Positions 8,658-18,657 are shown, counted from the first letter of the stretch. The stretch: DNA of 64,000 nt from Corynebacterium sp. (GCF_030152825.1 NZ_JASLIP010000045.1:1-64000), one strand, 5' to 3'. Program-made: numbers and translations. The notes: a model not told the origin generated them from the sequence alone.

Positions 8658-9865
8658 GCAGCACGGACACCGACATGAGCAGCGTGGACACTGCGCAGCA
8701 GAAGGAACAGGACAAGGGCTCCTGGTTGAGCCAGATGTACAACGGCACCGGCAACTTCCCATTCGTTGCGAAGCGGCGCCTCTCGTACCAGATTCTCATT
8801 GCCATCTTCGTCGTGTGCATCGCGACAATCGGCTTCCGGGGCTTTCACCTCGGCATCGATTTCGAGGGCGGTACGCGCATCAGCATGCCGCCGACCGCAA
8901 GCGTCCAGCAGGATGACGTTGAGCGCGTTTTCACCGAGGCCACGGGAGTTGAGCCCAATGCGGTTCAGACCGTCGGTTCGGGAGACTCTCGAGTCATCGA
9001 GATCAACTCCCAGCGGCTCAGCGAAGAGCAGATCCGCGAGGCCCGGACTGCCCTCTTCGAGGAGTTCAAGCCCGAGAATGCTCAGGGGCAGCCCTCCGAG
9101 GACGCCGTGAATGATTCCACGGTTTCCGAGTCCTGGGGCTCGTCCATCACCCAGCGCATGCTGCTTGCACTCGGCGTGTTCGTGCTCGCTGTCTTCGCCT
9201 ACATCGGGCTGCGTATGGAGCGCGATATGGCGATCTCCGCGATCATCGGTGTGCTCATCGACCTCACCATCGTCTCGGGCCTGTACTCCCTTCTGGGACT
9301 CGACGTTTCTCCGGCGACGGTCATCGGCCTGCTGACGATCCTGGCCTACTCGCTCTACGACACCGTTGTCGTATTCGACAAGGTGCAGGAGAACACTGCG
9401 GGGCTATTCGACTCGAACCGCGCGACATATGGGGAGCAGGTCAACCTCGCGATCAACCAGACGGTGATGCGCTCCATCAACACCTCCATTTTCTCGCTGG
9501 TGCCGATCGCCGCGCTGCTGGTTATCGCCGTGTGGCTCATGGGCGTGGGCACCCTCAAGGACCTCGCGCTCGTGCAGTTCATCGGCGTGATCTGCGGTAC
9601 CTTCAACTCCATCTTCTTCGCTGCCCCCATGCTGGTAAGCCTGAAGATGCGCCAGAAGAAGTACCAGGAGCACGATGAGCAGGTTCGCAAGGCTCGCGAA
9701 CGGGCAGGTGCTGGCGAAGAACCGGCTGACGACGCCGAGGATGCGCCCCGCGCGGGAACCCGCACCGTCGTGAGCCCGAACGCTGGGCTTCGCACCCGGC
9801 GTGAACAGCAACCGGATGCCGCAGGCCCGGATACCAGCGGGGTATCCTGGCGACCTGGAATGTAG
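8654..9865 (+). CDS. secF: Protein translocase subunit SecF
   Basis: SecF (403 aa) is the partner of SecD. It has a first membrane helix at about residues 45-65, the periplasmic signature GFHLGIDFEGGTRI, then five membrane helices containing LLTILAYSLYDTVVVFDKVQEN, the conserved SecF motif. The N-terminal 40 residues and the last 80 residues (acidic and proline-rich) are cytoplasmic. Its ATG overlaps the secD stop by 4 bases. The next gene, a lipoprotein, is the same neighbour as in mycobacteria. Confidence 0.96.
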   Translation: MSSTDTDMSSVDTAQQKEQDKGSWLSQMYNGTGNFPFVAKRRLSYQILIAIFVVCIATIGFRGFHLGIDFEGGTRISMPPTASVQQDDVERVFTEATGVEPNAVQTVGSGDSRVIEINSQRLSEEQIREARTALFEEFKPENAQGQPSEDAVNDSTVSESWGSSITQRMLLALGVFVLAVFAYIGLRMERDMAISAIIGVLIDLTIVSGLYSLLGLDVSPATVIGLLTILAYSLYDTVVVFDKVQENTAGLFDSNRATYGEQVNLAINQTVMRSINTSIFSLVPIAALLVIAVWLMGVGTLKDLALVQFIGVICGTFNSIFFAAPMLVSLKMRQKKYQEHDEQVRKARERAGAGEEPADDAEDAPRAGTRTVVSPNAGLRTRREQQPDAAGPDTSGVSWRPGM

Positions 9866-9949
9866 CTGGCGAAAGCTCAAAGACTCGGGGAAACCCTGGG
9901 GAGTGTTCGCATGGCGGTGAATCCCAGCGGACGCTCAAGGAGGCGTGAA

Positions 9950-11548
9950 GTGTTCAAACATCGCGGATTCCGCGCGGGAATAGCGACCCTGGCCGTTGGC
10001 GCTCTGCTGGCCGGCTGCGGGAGCGATGGCGGAGGGTTGGGGCGCGCCGAACCACAGTTCGGCTACCAGCTTCCGACCACCCCGGCCACCACCAACGCGG
10101 GGTCGGCTGTCGGGGTGGCTACTGACGCGGCGAAGCTTTCCGCGCGCCTGTATCCAGGTGCCTTCCTCGCGGGGCCGGAGGGCCAAATGCTGCCCAACCG
10201 GGATCTGGTCGAGGTCACACCGAGCGAGAAGCACCAGGAAGTCGTCGACTACAAGATCAACCCGAAGGCAAAGTACTCCGATGGGCACAAGGTCGTGTGT
10301 GATGACTTCCAGCTGACAAAACTGGCCAGCGAGCGTGCCGATCTTTTCGCCTCCGATTTGCCGATCTATCACCAGGTCGCCGAACTCTACTGCGCCCCGG
10401 GGGCCGACCGCTTCCGGGTGGTGTTCAAACCGGGGTTCGGCCAGCGGTACCGCGAACTTTTCAGCGCGGGAACCGTACTTCCAGCCCACAGCGTCACCAA
10501 GCGGGCCGAGGTAGAATCAGTCACCGCAGCCACCGAGTCTGGGGTGGAGGAGGACTTGGCTCGCCTCGGCAAGGCCTGGCAAGAGCTCTTCGACATTACC
10601 AAGACGGACCCCGCCTCCGTCCCGACATTCGGCCCATACCGAATCGCTGAGAAGGGGGAGCAAGGCCAGTTGGTGCTCCGGGAGAACCCGGAATGGGCGG
10701 GGGATAGCCCCGCGCAGGTGCCGATCTACGTATGGGGCCCGGGAGCAGACCTGTCGAAGCTCGCCGAGGACCATCAGATTTCGGTGCTCGATGCACCCGT
10801 AAACACGGATTTCGCCGCAGCTGGCATCGCGTCCGAGAAGTTCTCGATTAGCCGCCAGCCCAGCGACCGATTGGACACCCTCAGCCTCGCCGACACCGGG
10901 ATTTTCGCCGACGAAGGCGCCCGGCACGCCTTCAGCGCCTGCATCGACCGCAAGGCCCTCGTGAAGACCGTGTCGGAGTTCTCCCGCAACCGTGTGACAG
11001 CCACCGGTTTGCGTGTTGTGCAACCATCTACGCCGACGCACCCCCGCTTGCGCGCACTCTCCGGGGCCCACATGAACCGGGATATCCCGGCGGCAAAGGG
11101 GACTCTCGAGGGAGCTACCGTGCGCATCGGCTACCTCAAGGAACACGAGCGCTACGCCAAGCAGGTGGAGAGCATCAAGAACAGCTGCGCGGAGGCCGGG
11201 ATCACCGTAGAGGCGGTGCCACTTGTCGCCGCGAATTATGGAACTTTGGGGGAGGACTACGACGCGCGGCTGTCGACCTTCAGCGGATTCGGCCGCAATG
11301 GGTTCAGCAAGGCCAACCAGGCTTCGCTGCTGCCGGAGCTCCTGCGGGCGGAGAAGGAACTGCAGCAAGCAATGTGGACGATCCCGCTGACCACCGAGCC
11401 GCGAGCCATCGCCACCCTGAAAAACGTGGACAACGTCGTGGATAACCCGGGCAATGTGGGGCTCAGCTGGAACATGGACCGGTGGGTCGAGCTCGACCAC
11501 ATCCCCGAAACCACCAGCCCAACGGACACCCCCACCAAGAAGTCTTAA
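9950..11548 (+). CDS. Solute-binding lipoprotein, SBP family 5
   Basis: A 532-aa secreted lipoprotein. The N-terminus MFKHRGFRAGIATLAVGALL leads into lipobox LLAGC, with the lipidated Cys at residue 23, followed by a Gly/Ser linker. The body resembles peptide/nickel ABC-transporter binding proteins (family 5), including a YSDGHKVVCDDF segment corresponding to the family's W-SDG-P-TA-D-F region. No permease or ATPase genes adjoin it. I prefer GTG 9950 over ATG 9911 because AAGGAGG at 9937-9943 is ideally spaced. The same lipoprotein gene lies between secF and apt in mycobacteria; its ligand is unknown, and a role beside SecDF rather than in import is possible. Confidence 0.85.
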   Translation: MFKHRGFRAGIATLAVGALLAGCGSDGGGLGRAEPQFGYQLPTTPATTNAGSAVGVATDAAKLSARLYPGAFLAGPEGQMLPNRDLVEVTPSEKHQEVVDYKINPKAKYSDGHKVVCDDFQLTKLASERADLFASDLPIYHQVAELYCAPGADRFRVVFKPGFGQRYRELFSAGTVLPAHSVTKRAEVESVTAATESGVEEDLARLGKAWQELFDITKTDPASVPTFGPYRIAEKGEQGQLVLRENPEWAGDSPAQVPIYVWGPGADLSKLAEDHQISVLDAPVNTDFAAAGIASEKFSISRQPSDRLDTLSLADTGIFADEGARHAFSACIDRKALVKTVSEFSRNRVTATGLRVVQPSTPTHPRLRALSGAHMNRDIPAAKGTLEGATVRIGYLKEHERYAKQVESIKNSCAEAGITVEAVPLVAANYGTLGEDYDARLSTFSGFGRNGFSKANQASLLPELLRAEKELQQAMWTIPLTTEPRAIATLKNVDNVVDNPGNVGLSWNMDRWVELDHIPETTSPTDTPTKKS

Positions 11549-11565
11549 AAGATTAGTCGAAAACC

Positions 11566-12153
11566 ATGACCCAGGCATCAGAGTTCACTCTCTCCGACCC
11601 GAGCGCGATCGAACGCCAGAAGTACGCCCAAAAGCAACTCGCTGCTCACATTCGGCTCGTTCCGGGCTTCCCCGTCGAGGGCATCGTTTTCGAGGACCTC
11701 ACGCCGGCTCTCGCCGACGCGGAGTCCTTCCGAGCCGTCGTTTCCTCCTTGGCTGATGCTGCCCGCGAGATGGAACCCGACTTGATCGCAGGGCTCGACG
11801 CGCGCGGTTTCTTGCTTGGCAGTGCCGTGGCTTACGAGCTGGGCCTCGGCATCCTCGCGGTGCGTAAGGGTGGAAAACTACCGCCGCCGGTTCACCAGGC
11901 CAACTATCTGCTGGAGTACGGCACCGCCACGCTAGAGATCCCAGCCGACGGCCTGGACCTGCGGGGCCGCCGGGTACTGCTGCTCGACGACGTCCTGGCG
12001 ACCGGGGGTACCCTCCAGGCCGCTCGCAGCTTGCTTGACAAAGCTGGTGCGACGGTCTGTGGCCTTGGGGTAGTACTTGAGGTACAAGCGCTGGACGGTC
12101 GCCAGCGCTTCCCTGATATCCCGCTGTATGTCGTAGGAACCGATCATGAGTAA
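11566..12153 (+). CDS. apt: Adenine phosphoribosyltransferase
   Basis: Apt converts adenine and PRPP to AMP in purine salvage. The 195-aa product is slightly longer than the 170-180 aa norm because of an N-terminal extension. The PRPP-binding motif [13 protein letters not shown] spans residues 137-149, and the conserved DARGFLLG (78-85) and RKGGKLP (100-106) segments are present. Its stop overlaps the rel start by 8 bases. The apt-rel pairing is conserved in actinobacteria and puts purine salvage beside (p)ppGpp synthesis, which draws on the same nucleotide pools. Confidence 0.95.
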   Translation: MTQASEFTLSDPSAIERQKYAQKQLAAHIRLVPGFPVEGIVFEDLTPALADAESFRAVVSSLADAAREMEPDLIAGLDARGFLLGSAVAYELGLGILAVRKGGKLPPPVHQANYLLEYGTATLEIPADGLDLRGRRVLLLDDVLATGGTLQAARSLLDKAGATVCGLGVVLEVQALDGRQRFPDIPLYVVGTDHE

Positions 12154-14422
12154 CGAAAAGGGTTCACTGTGGATGGCGGCGCGCATCGCGCGCACCCTGA
12201 CGGGGACCGCCCGCCCGAAGGTGAACCCTGTGTTGGCACCACTCATCGTGGTGCACCGGAAGTTCCACCCGAAGGCGAACCTTGAGGTTCTCAACCGGGC
12301 GTATAACACCGCGGAGCGACTGCACGACGGCGTGATGCGCAAATCGGGGGAGCCGTACATTACCCACCCGCTCGCCGTGGCGACCATCGCCGCGGAGATC
12401 GGCATGGACACCACCACGCTGGTGGCCGCACTCCTGCATGACACGGTGGAGGACACCGACTACTCACTCGAGGAGCTCACCGCCGATTTCGGCGAAGAGG
12501 TTGCCCGCCTCGTGGACGGTGTCACCAAGTTGGACAAGGTGGCGCTCGGCTCCGCAGCGGAAGCCGAGACCGTCCGAAAGATGATCGTGGCGATGTCGCA
12601 CGACCCCCGCGTGCTGGTCATCAAGGTCTGCGACCGGCTGCACAACATGCGGACCATGCGCTTCTTGCCGCCCGAGAAGCAGGCGAAGAAGGCCCGCGAA
12701 ACGCTGGAGGTCATCGCACCGCTGGCGCACCGACTGGGGATGGCGACCGTCAAGTGGGAACTCGAGGACCTCGCCTTTGCGATCCTGTATCCGCGCAAGT
12801 ACGAGGAGATCGTCCGCATCGTCGCGGACCGAGCCCCCAAGCGCGACCAGTATATTGCCCGCGTCAAGGATGAAATCGAGTCCGCGATGCAGGACACCGG
12901 TATCAACGCCGAGGTCGTGGGCAGGCCGAAGCACTACTGGTCGATCTACCAGAAGATGATCGTCCGAGGCCGCGATTTTGATGAGATCTTCGACCTGGTG
13001 GGGATCCGAATCCTCGTAGGGACCGTCCGCGACTGTTACGCCGCCGTCGGCGCGGTCCACGCTTTGTACCAGCCCATGCCCGGCCGGTTTAAGGACTACA
13101 TCAGCTCCCCGCGCTTCGGCGTCTACAAGTCGCTGCACACCACCGTGCTTGGCCCGGACGCGAAGCCGCTGGAGATCCAGATCCGCACCCTGGAGATGCA
13201 CCGCAACGCCGAATACGGCATTGCTGCGCACTGGCGCTACAAGGAGACCCGGGGCACCCACAGCGGAAACAGCGAGGACCTGGACCAGATGGCGTGGATG
13301 CGCCAACTGTTGGACTGGCAAAAGGAGGCGGCGGATCCGAACGAGTTCCTGGATTCGCTGCGCTACGACCTCTCCACCGACGAGATCTTCGTGTTCACCC
13401 CCAAGGGCGACGCCATCACGCTGCCAGCGGGAGCAACCCCCGTGGACTTCGCCTACTCGGTGCACACCGAGGTCGGGCACCGCTGCATCGGCGCGAAGGT
13501 CAACGGACGCTTGGTCGCATTGGAAAGCAAGCTGCAGACCGGCGACAAGGTAGAGATCTTTACCTCCAAGGACCAGTCGGCAGGACCCAGCAAGGACTGG
13601 CTGAGCTTCGTCGTTGTTCCGCGGGCGCGTGCCCGCATCAAACAGTGGTTCGCCAAGGAACGTCGCGGTGAGGCTGTCGAGGTCGGACGCGACGCGCTCG
13701 CCGCGGAGGTGCAGCGTAATGGCGTGCCGGTGCAGCGCCTGTTCACTCCCGAGTCAGTCCGTGCCCTGGCTGCGGACCTGGGGTACGACGACCTCGATGC
13801 CCTGTATGCGGCCATCGGCCGCCACGACGTCACCGCCGGTCACGTCGTCAACCAGCTCATGGATCAGCTCGCTGGCGAGGACGATGCGCCCCCGATGCTG
13901 CCCAACGAGGTGCCCGTCCACCCGGCGAGCCGGATCGCGAACACCCCGCAGGAGGGCCGTGGCGACGGCTCCGGCATCCTCGTGCAGGGAGAGGCGGACT
14001 TTTCCGCGAAGCTGGCGAAGTGCTGCACCCCGGTGCCGGGCGATGCGATCTTTGGATTCATCACCAAGGGTGGCGGAGTCTCGGTGCACCGCACGGACTG
14101 CACCAACGCGCCGAAGCTGCACCAGGACCAGGAGCGAATCATCGAGGTGGGCTGGGCTCAGAGCTTCCAGAACGCCGTGTTCCTCGTGACCATCCAGATC
14201 GAGGGCCTGGACCGCAACGGCCTGCTCTCCGAAGTCACCCGAGTGGTCAGCGAGCAGAAGGTGCCGATCATCGCGACGAGCTCGCGCACCTCGGAGGACC
14301 GGGTGGCGATGATCCGTTTCACCTTCGAGGTCTCCGATACCAAGCAGCTGGGCTACCTGATGGGGCAGCTGCGCAACATCGAGGGCGTCTTCGACGTCTA
14401 CCGAGTCACCACCGGCGGTTAG
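12146..14422 (+). CDS. rel: Bifunctional (p)ppGpp synthetase/hydrolase Rel
   Basis: The long RelA/SpoT homologue that makes and degrades the stringent-response alarmone. The 758 residues run as follows: HD hydrolase domain with H74 and H98-D99 ([10 protein letters not shown]) intact; synthetase domain ([34 protein letters not shown]); TGS domain ([26 protein letters not shown]); a zinc-finger-like segment ([18 protein letters not shown]); and a C-terminal ACT domain. Both activities therefore look functional. ATG 12146 lies inside the last codons of apt. A strong terminator follows at 14461. Confidence 0.96.
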   Translation: MSNEKGSLWMAARIARTLTGTARPKVNPVLAPLIVVHRKFHPKANLEVLNRAYNTAERLHDGVMRKSGEPYITHPLAVATIAAEIGMDTTTLVAALLHDTVEDTDYSLEELTADFGEEVARLVDGVTKLDKVALGSAAEAETVRKMIVAMSHDPRVLVIKVCDRLHNMRTMRFLPPEKQAKKARETLEVIAPLAHRLGMATVKWELEDLAFAILYPRKYEEIVRIVADRAPKRDQYIARVKDEIESAMQDTGINAEVVGRPKHYWSIYQKMIVRGRDFDEIFDLVGIRILVGTVRDCYAAVGAVHALYQPMPGRFKDYISSPRFGVYKSLHTTVLGPDAKPLEIQIRTLEMHRNAEYGIAAHWRYKETRGTHSGNSEDLDQMAWMRQLLDWQKEAADPNEFLDSLRYDLSTDEIFVFTPKGDAITLPAGATPVDFAYSVHTEVGHRCIGAKVNGRLVALESKLQTGDKVEIFTSKDQSAGPSKDWLSFVVVPRARARIKQWFAKERRGEAVEVGRDALAAEVQRNGVPVQRLFTPESVRALAADLGYDDLDALYAAIGRHDVTAGHVVNQLMDQLAGEDDAPPMLPNEVPVHPASRIANTPQEGRGDGSGILVQGEADFSAKLAKCCTPVPGDAIFGFITKGGGVSVHRTDCTNAPKLHQDQERIIEVGWAQSFQNAVFLVTIQIEGLDRNGLLSEVTRVVSEQKVPIIATSSRTSEDRVAMIRFTFEVSDTKQLGYLMGQLRNIEGVFDVYRVTTGG

Positions 14423-14460
14423 GCTCCTGCTAACCGCGTCGCGGTGAATGAGCAACGACG

Positions 14461-14495
14461 AAGCCCGGGCACCCTCGTGGGGTACCCGGGCTTTG
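14461..14495 (+). terminator. Terminator after rel
   Basis: A 13-bp stem with one mismatch (AAGCCCGGGCACC at 14461-14473 with GGTACCCGGGCTT at 14481-14493) and a 7-nt loop is followed by TTTG. It lies between the convergent rel and cyclophilin genes and could slow transcription from either side, though only the plus strand has a short T run. Confidence 0.8.
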
Positions 14496-14513
14496 TGCAG
14501 CTGGAGTAGGAAC

Positions 14514-15374
14514 CTAGCTGACGGTGGCCTTTTCGATCTTGACCTCATCAGCCGGCTTGCCGTCGCCCTCTGGGGCGGCGTCGTAGATCTTGTCCAGGGT
14601 GGCCAGACCCTCGTCGCTGATCTTGCCGAAGACGTTGTACGCCGGTGGCAGCGTGGTGTCCTTCGTGACGAGGAAGAACTGGGAGCCGTTGGTGTCCGGG
14701 CCGGAGTTAGCCATTGCCAGGGTGCCGCGCGGGTAGGTCAGCGGGGACTGACTCTCGCCCTCAGCCACACCGTTGAGCGGGAATTCGTCGCCGAACTTGT
14801 AGCCCGGTCCGCCCGTGCCCTTGCCGGTCGGGTCGCCGCACTGCAGGATGCCCATCTGATCGGACTTCACGTGGCGGTGGCAGACCGTGTTATCGAAGTA
14901 GTTCTGCTTGGCCAGCGACTCGAAGCTGTTCACCGAGCACGGGGAGGTGCCGCGGTCCAGCTCGATGGGGATCTCGCCGGCGGTGGTCTTCAGGTTCACC
15001 TTGACCAGGCCATCGGTCGGGATGTTCTCGGTGCCCGGCTTATCGACCTGCTTGGCCGCGCCGCCCTCGTCCTCGTACTCGCAGCTGACCTGCTTCGGGT
15101 AGGCCTTCATCGGGCCGTCCGGCAGCGGCGGGTACTGCTGCTCCTCCTGAGCCTGGGTTTCCGTCTGATCCTCGGAGTCATCGGAGCCCGTGTAGGTGCT
15201 GGCGAAGTAGATGCCGCCCACGATCGCGGCCAGGACCACGACGGTGGTCACCATCACGCCGAGCGGCGCGAGCTTAGCCTTGCGCTCGCGGGCTTTGATC
15301 GCCTTGTCGAGGTTATCCAGCGCCTCGTCGCGGCGCTGCGCGTTGGGCATCTTGCGCCCAGTGTTCTCACTCAC
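14514..15374 (-). CDS. Membrane-anchored cyclophilin-type peptidyl-prolyl isomerase
   Basis: A 286-aa protein on the minus strand. A charged N-terminal region leads into one transmembrane helix (about residues 36-58). An acidic Gln-rich linker follows, then a cyclophilin domain from about residue 103 to the end. This places the isomerase outside the membrane, where it could help secreted proteins fold. Cyclophilin signatures include GIPIELDRG-like TAGEIPIELD, GPGYKFGDEF, and LAMANSGPDTNGSQFFLVTKD. GTG is the start codon. Mycobacteria have the same gene (PpiB) between rel and the MBL hydrolase, also inverted. Export function beside secDF is inference. Confidence 0.92.
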   Translation of the reverse strand: MSENTGRKMPNAQRRDEALDNLDKAIKARERKAKLAPLGVMVTTVVVLAAIVGGIYFASTYTGSDDSEDQTETQAQEEQQYPPLPDGPMKAYPKQVSCEYEDEGGAAKQVDKPGTENIPTDGLVKVNLKTTAGEIPIELDRGTSPCSVNSFESLAKQNYFDNTVCHRHVKSDQMGILQCGDPTGKGTGGPGYKFGDEFPLNGVAEGESQSPLTYPRGTLAMANSGPDTNGSQFFLVTKDTTLPPAYNVFGKISDEGLATLDKIYDAAPEGDGKPADEVKIEKATVS

Positions 15375-15399
15375 GTGTTGAACCGGTGCCTTTCTTCCT

Positions 15400-15424
15400 G
15401 CGTGATCATCTTCAGCGTGATCAT
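15400..15424. repeat. Tandem direct repeat GCGTGATCAT upstream of the cyclophilin gene
   Basis: Two identical 10-mers (15400-15409 and 15415-15424) are separated by CTTCA, so their starts are 15 bases apart, about one and a half helical turns. They lie 26-50 bases upstream of the minus-strand cyclophilin start, in the divergent region shared with the MBL hydrolase. Each contains the palindrome TGATCA. An operator role is inferred from position only. Confidence 0.5.
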
Positions 15425-15497
15425 GGACGATTCGCGCAGAGCCTGGGTTCAGGGGACCGGGCCTGCGTAACCTTTCCCATTATGCCCTAAGAAAACT

Positions 15498-15503
15498 ATT
15501 TTC
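15498..15503 (+). promoter_or_regulatory. -10 box of the MBL hydrolase gene (TATTTT)
   Basis: TATTTT lies 21 bases before the ATG at 15519, with TTCCCA at 15474-15479 as a poor -35 candidate 18 bases upstream. The expected leader is under 10 nt. Confidence 0.35.
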
Positions 15504-15518
15504 TGACACGATGGGGGC

Positions 15519-16223
15519 ATGAAGAACTCCGAGAACACTGGTGCAGGGTTGCCCGCACCCACCTTCGAGCTGCTGGGCTTTCCGGCGGGCGCCTTCCAGA
15601 CCAATTGCTACGTGCTGATCAACACGGATGAGTCGGTCGCGCACGACGAGCAAGGACGCAGGCCCGCAACGGTGGTGGATCCGGGGCACGGAGCCCATGA
15701 GGTGATGAGCGGCGCTGCGAGCGAGCACAACTTCTATGTGGAGTCGATCGTGCTGACCCATGGCCACATTGACCACATGCGCGATGCCGCGGAGTTCGGG
15801 GTGCCCGTGCACGTCCACGAATATGACCGTTCGATGCTTGAGAACCCGGGCATGTACACCAATTTCCCCGACTTTGCTCGCATCTTCGACACGGAGAACA
15901 TGCGGGTCCCGGAGGAAATCCGGAACCTTAGCGACGAGATCAGCATCGGTGGTCAAACCTTTACCGTCCACCACATGCCGGGGCATTCGCCCGGATCCGT
16001 CATGTTCCGCATCCCGGGTCTGATCCTGGGCGGGGACGTCCTCTTCAACGGCGGCGTGGGGCGCACGGACCTGCCTGGTTCGGACCCGGCGGATATGACG
16101 CTCTCCCTTAAGCGTCTGTCTGCCGAGTTCGATGACGACGACGTCGTCCTGCCCGGTCACGGTCCGCAGACAACGATCGGTCAGGAGAAGAAGACCAACC
16201 CCTTCTTGCACGAGGTGGGGTAG
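15519..16223 (+). CDS. Metallo-beta-lactamase-fold hydrolase (glyoxalase II-like)
   Basis: This 234-aa protein has the dinuclear zinc site of the metallo-beta-lactamase superfamily: THGHIDH (H81, H83, D85, H86), then [11 protein letters not shown] and GGDVLF, and a final HGPQT. The architecture is that of small hydroxyacylglutathione hydrolase-like proteins. Corynebacteria use mycothiol, so the true thioester substrate is unknown. It is transcribed divergently from the cyclophilin gene and lies just before hisS, as in mycobacteria. Confidence 0.9.
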   Translation: MKNSENTGAGLPAPTFELLGFPAGAFQTNCYVLINTDESVAHDEQGRRPATVVDPGHGAHEVMSGAASEHNFYVESIVLTHGHIDHMRDAAEFGVPVHVHEYDRSMLENPGMYTNFPDFARIFDTENMRVPEEIRNLSDEISIGGQTFTVHHMPGHSPGSVMFRIPGLILGGDVLFNGGVGRTDLPGSDPADMTLSLKRLSAEFDDDDVVLPGHGPQTTIGQEKKTNPFLHEVG

Positions 16224-16249
16224 TGCTACGCCCGTGGCGGGCCAGCCAC

Positions 16250-16255
16250 TAAGAT
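16250..16255 (+). promoter_or_regulatory. -10 box of hisS (TAAGAT), predicted leaderless
   Basis: TAAGAT begins 14 bases before the hisS GTG at 16264, so initiation about 7 bases after the box would fall at or next to the start codon. No ribosome-binding sequence precedes that GTG. Confidence 0.6.
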
Positions 16256-16263
16256 CTGGTGGC

Positions 16264-17547
16264 GTGACTAACTCAGGTGAAAAGAAGTTCCAGCCGCTGC
16301 ACGCCCCGAAGGGGATTCCGGACTACGTGCCGCCGCAGTCCAGCGAATTCCTGGCTGTGCGCACCGCGTTTCTCGACGCCGCCCACAACGCCGGTTATGA
16401 GCACATCGAGCTTCCCGTGTTCGAGGACACCTCGCTGTTCGCCCGCGGCGTGGGGGAGTCCACCGATGTGGTGAGCAAGGAAATGTACACCTTCGCCGAC
16501 CGGGGTGGTCGCTCAGTGACGCTGCGCCCGGAGGGCACCGCTGGCGTGATGCGTGCGGTGATCCAGCACAACCTTGATCGTGGGCAGCTGCCAGCCAAGC
16601 TGGCCTACCACGGTCCGTTTTTCCGCTACGAGCGCCCGCAGGCCGGCCGTTTCCGCCAGCTCCAGCAGGTCGGCGTGGAGGCGATCGGGATCGACGATCC
16701 AGCACTGGATGCCGAGGTCATCGCCCTGGCAGACCGCTGCTTCCGCTCCATCGGGCTGGACGGCTTCCGCCTCGAGCTGACGAGCCTGGGGGATAGCACC
16801 GATCGCCCGGCATATCGCGCGAAGCTCCAGGAATTCCTGGCCACGCTGCCGCTGGATGAGGAGACCCAGCGCCGCGCGGAGCTCAACCCCCTGCGAGTGC
16901 TGGACGATAAGCGACCGCAGATGCAGGAGATGCTGCAAGACGCGCCGCTGATGAAGGACCACCTCTCCGATTCCTCCCGTGAGCACTTCGAAACCGTCAC
17001 CGGCCTGCTGGAGGACATGGGCGTGGCGTACACGATCAACCCGCGCATGGTCCGCGGGCTGGATTACTACACCAAGACCTGCTTCGAGTTCGTCCACGAC
17101 GGCCTCGGGGCTCAGTCCGGGATCGGCGGTGGCGGTCGCTACGACGGCCTGATGGCTCAGCTCGGCGGCCAGGATCTCTCCGGCATCGGTTTCGGCCTCG
17201 GCGTGGACCGAGCCCTGCTGGCGCTCGACGCGGAGGGCAAGACCGCCTCGACCGGTCGCCGCGTGGACGTGTTTGGCATTCCGATGGGCGATGCTGCGAA
17301 GCGCCACATGGTTGGCCTGATCAACGAGCTGCGGGCGGCGGGCGTTGCTGCGGACATGGCCTACGGCAATCGCGGGCTCAAGGGGGCGATGAAGGCAGCC
17401 AACCGGGCGAACGCTCAGCTCGCAGTCGTCATCGGTGATCAGGAGCTCGAGGCCGGCACCGTGGCGGTGAAGGACTTGCAGCTCGGGGAGCAGCACGACG
17501 TCGCGGTGGCAGACTTGACCACTCACATCCGCCAGCAGCTTGCGTAG
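16264..17547 (+). CDS. hisS: Histidyl-tRNA synthetase
   Basis: HisRS charges tRNA-His. The 427-aa class II synthetase shows the N-terminal [11 protein letters not shown], motif 1 ([21 protein letters not shown]) and motif 2 ([26 protein letters not shown]). The histidine-specific [12 protein letters not shown] and GGGGRYDGL loops and the C-terminal anticodon-binding domain are also present. The frame stays open upstream to 16132, but homologues begin near GTG 16264, where a TAAGAT box suggests a leaderless mRNA. A bidirectional terminator follows. Confidence 0.96.
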   Translation: MTNSGEKKFQPLHAPKGIPDYVPPQSSEFLAVRTAFLDAAHNAGYEHIELPVFEDTSLFARGVGESTDVVSKEMYTFADRGGRSVTLRPEGTAGVMRAVIQHNLDRGQLPAKLAYHGPFFRYERPQAGRFRQLQQVGVEAIGIDDPALDAEVIALADRCFRSIGLDGFRLELTSLGDSTDRPAYRAKLQEFLATLPLDEETQRRAELNPLRVLDDKRPQMQEMLQDAPLMKDHLSDSSREHFETVTGLLEDMGVAYTINPRMVRGLDYYTKTCFEFVHDGLGAQSGIGGGGRYDGLMAQLGGQDLSGIGFGLGVDRALLALDAEGKTASTGRRVDVFGIPMGDAAKRHMVGLINELRAAGVAADMAYGNRGLKGAMKAANRANAQLAVVIGDQELEAGTVAVKDLQLGEQHDVAVADLTTHIRQQLA

Positions 17548-17580
17548 ATCCCCGGATCACCACGCGGGGCTTTCGGCCAA

Positions 17581-17618
17581 AAAAAGAACGGCACTGTGTG
17601 GTAGCGCAGTGCCGTTTT
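17581..17618. terminator. Bidirectional terminator between hisS and the zinc peptidase gene
   Basis: A 10-bp perfect stem (AACGGCACTG at 17587-17596 with CAGTGCCGTT at 17607-17616) is followed on the plus strand by TTTT. On the minus strand it is followed by CTTTTTTT, formed by the run of A at 17579-17585. It suits the two convergent genes it separates. Confidence 0.88.
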
Positions 17619-17684
17619 CGTTGCCGTGGGTTCTTCGGCCGCCCGGGGCGAAGCGCTACTGGGGAGCCCTAGCCGGGGGCGACC

Positions 17685-18620
17685 CTAGCGGCGGAAGTTC
17701 GCCTCGCAGCTGGCCATCGTTCCGCCCTGGTAGCCGCGCAGGAATGCGTCGACGCGCTGCTGGGAGGAGCCGTGAGTCCACTTCTCCGGGTTGACCGAGC
17801 GGCCGGCGGACTTCTGGATCGCATCATCGCCGATGGACTGGGCAGTCTTCACAGCCTGATCCACCTGGTCCTGCGTGATCGGGTCGAGCATGGCATCCGG
17901 CCCTTTATCCGCCTGGCTAGCCCACAGGCCCGCGTAGCAGTCGGCCTGCAGCTCCATCTTCACGGCGTTGGAGTCCTCACCCGGGTTGTTGTAATCGGAG
18001 AGCCCGAGGTTGCCCTCGAGATGCTGGATGTGGTGGCCGAACTCGTGGGCGACAACATACATCTGGGCGAACGGGCCATCGGATCCGCCCATCTGCCGCA
18101 GCTGCTTAAAGAACGGGGTCGCGAAGTAAACGGTCTCATCGCCCGGGCAGTAGAACGGCCCGGACTGGGAGGCATCCGCCGCCCCGCAGGCGGTGTTCAG
18201 CTGACCCGAGCCGATGAAGAGGCCCGGCTTGGTGTACTGGATATTCGCCTCCTGGGGGAGAGCCTCCTGCCAGAAGTCGTCTAGAACCGTCGCGGTAGCC
18301 TGGATGCGGCAGTCGTCGTGCTCGTTGGCGTCCTCGTACGTCTTGCAGTGCGCGAGCGCATCCGAGTCAGTCTGCGGGCTCTGCACATTGTTGGCGCCGC
18401 CGCCAATGCCTGGGATTCCACCGCCGCTGTTGAGGAAGAAGATCACCAAACCGGCGATGATGATGCCGGGCAGCCCGAAACGAGCACCCACCTGACTCAC
18501 CAGCATGTTGACGAGGGAGTTGCCACCACCACGGTTGCCGCCGCCGAAGTTGGAGCCCCCGGAATTGCCGCCACCTTGGGCGCGGCCGGAGGAGTCGCCT
18601 AGATTCTGATTAAAGGTCAC
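17685..18620 (-). CDS. Membrane-anchored neutral zinc metallopeptidase (YpfJ/KPN_02809 family)
   Basis: A 311-aa protein on the minus strand. The first 35 residues are rich in Gly and Asn (GGGNSGGSNFGGGNRGGG). A transmembrane helix follows at about 49-66, then an extracytoplasmic domain with zinc motif HEFGHH (H192, E193, H196). Downstream are a YNNPGEDSNAVKMELQADCYAG segment that supplies the third ligand and SQQRVDAFLRGYQGG near the end. Several cysteines suggest disulfides. Substrates are unknown. The gene lies convergent to hisS and divergent from aspS, the same location as the Gly-rich homologue in mycobacteria. Confidence 0.9.
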   Translation of the reverse strand: MTFNQNLGDSSGRAQGGGNSGGSNFGGGNRGGGNSLVNMLVSQVGARFGLPGIIIAGLVIFFLNSGGGIPGIGGGANNVQSPQTDSDALAHCKTYEDANEHDDCRIQATATVLDDFWQEALPQEANIQYTKPGLFIGSGQLNTACGAADASQSGPFYCPGDETVYFATPFFKQLRQMGGSDGPFAQMYVVAHEFGHHIQHLEGNLGLSDYNNPGEDSNAVKMELQADCYAGLWASQADKGPDAMLDPITQDQVDQAVKTAQSIGDDAIQKSAGRSVNPEKWTHGSSQQRVDAFLRGYQGGTMASCEANFRR

Positions 18621-18630
18621 GCCCTAAAGT

Positions 18631-18657
18631 TTGCCATACGTGGAGATGGACTAAGCT
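18631..18657 (+). promoter_or_regulatory. Candidate aspS promoter
   Basis: TTGCCA at 18631-18636 and TAAGCT at 18652-18657 are 15 bases apart, slightly short. Initiation near 18664 would give a leader of about 50 nt to the GTG at 18715, which has GAAGGA at 18701-18706 as its ribosome-binding site. Confidence 0.45.

Noticed and set aside
14448..15470. 340-codon plus-strand frame opposite the cyclophilin gene
   Set aside because: The minus strand encodes a clear cyclophilin with a membrane anchor. The plus-strand product is Arg/Ala/Val/Leu-rich with no motif.
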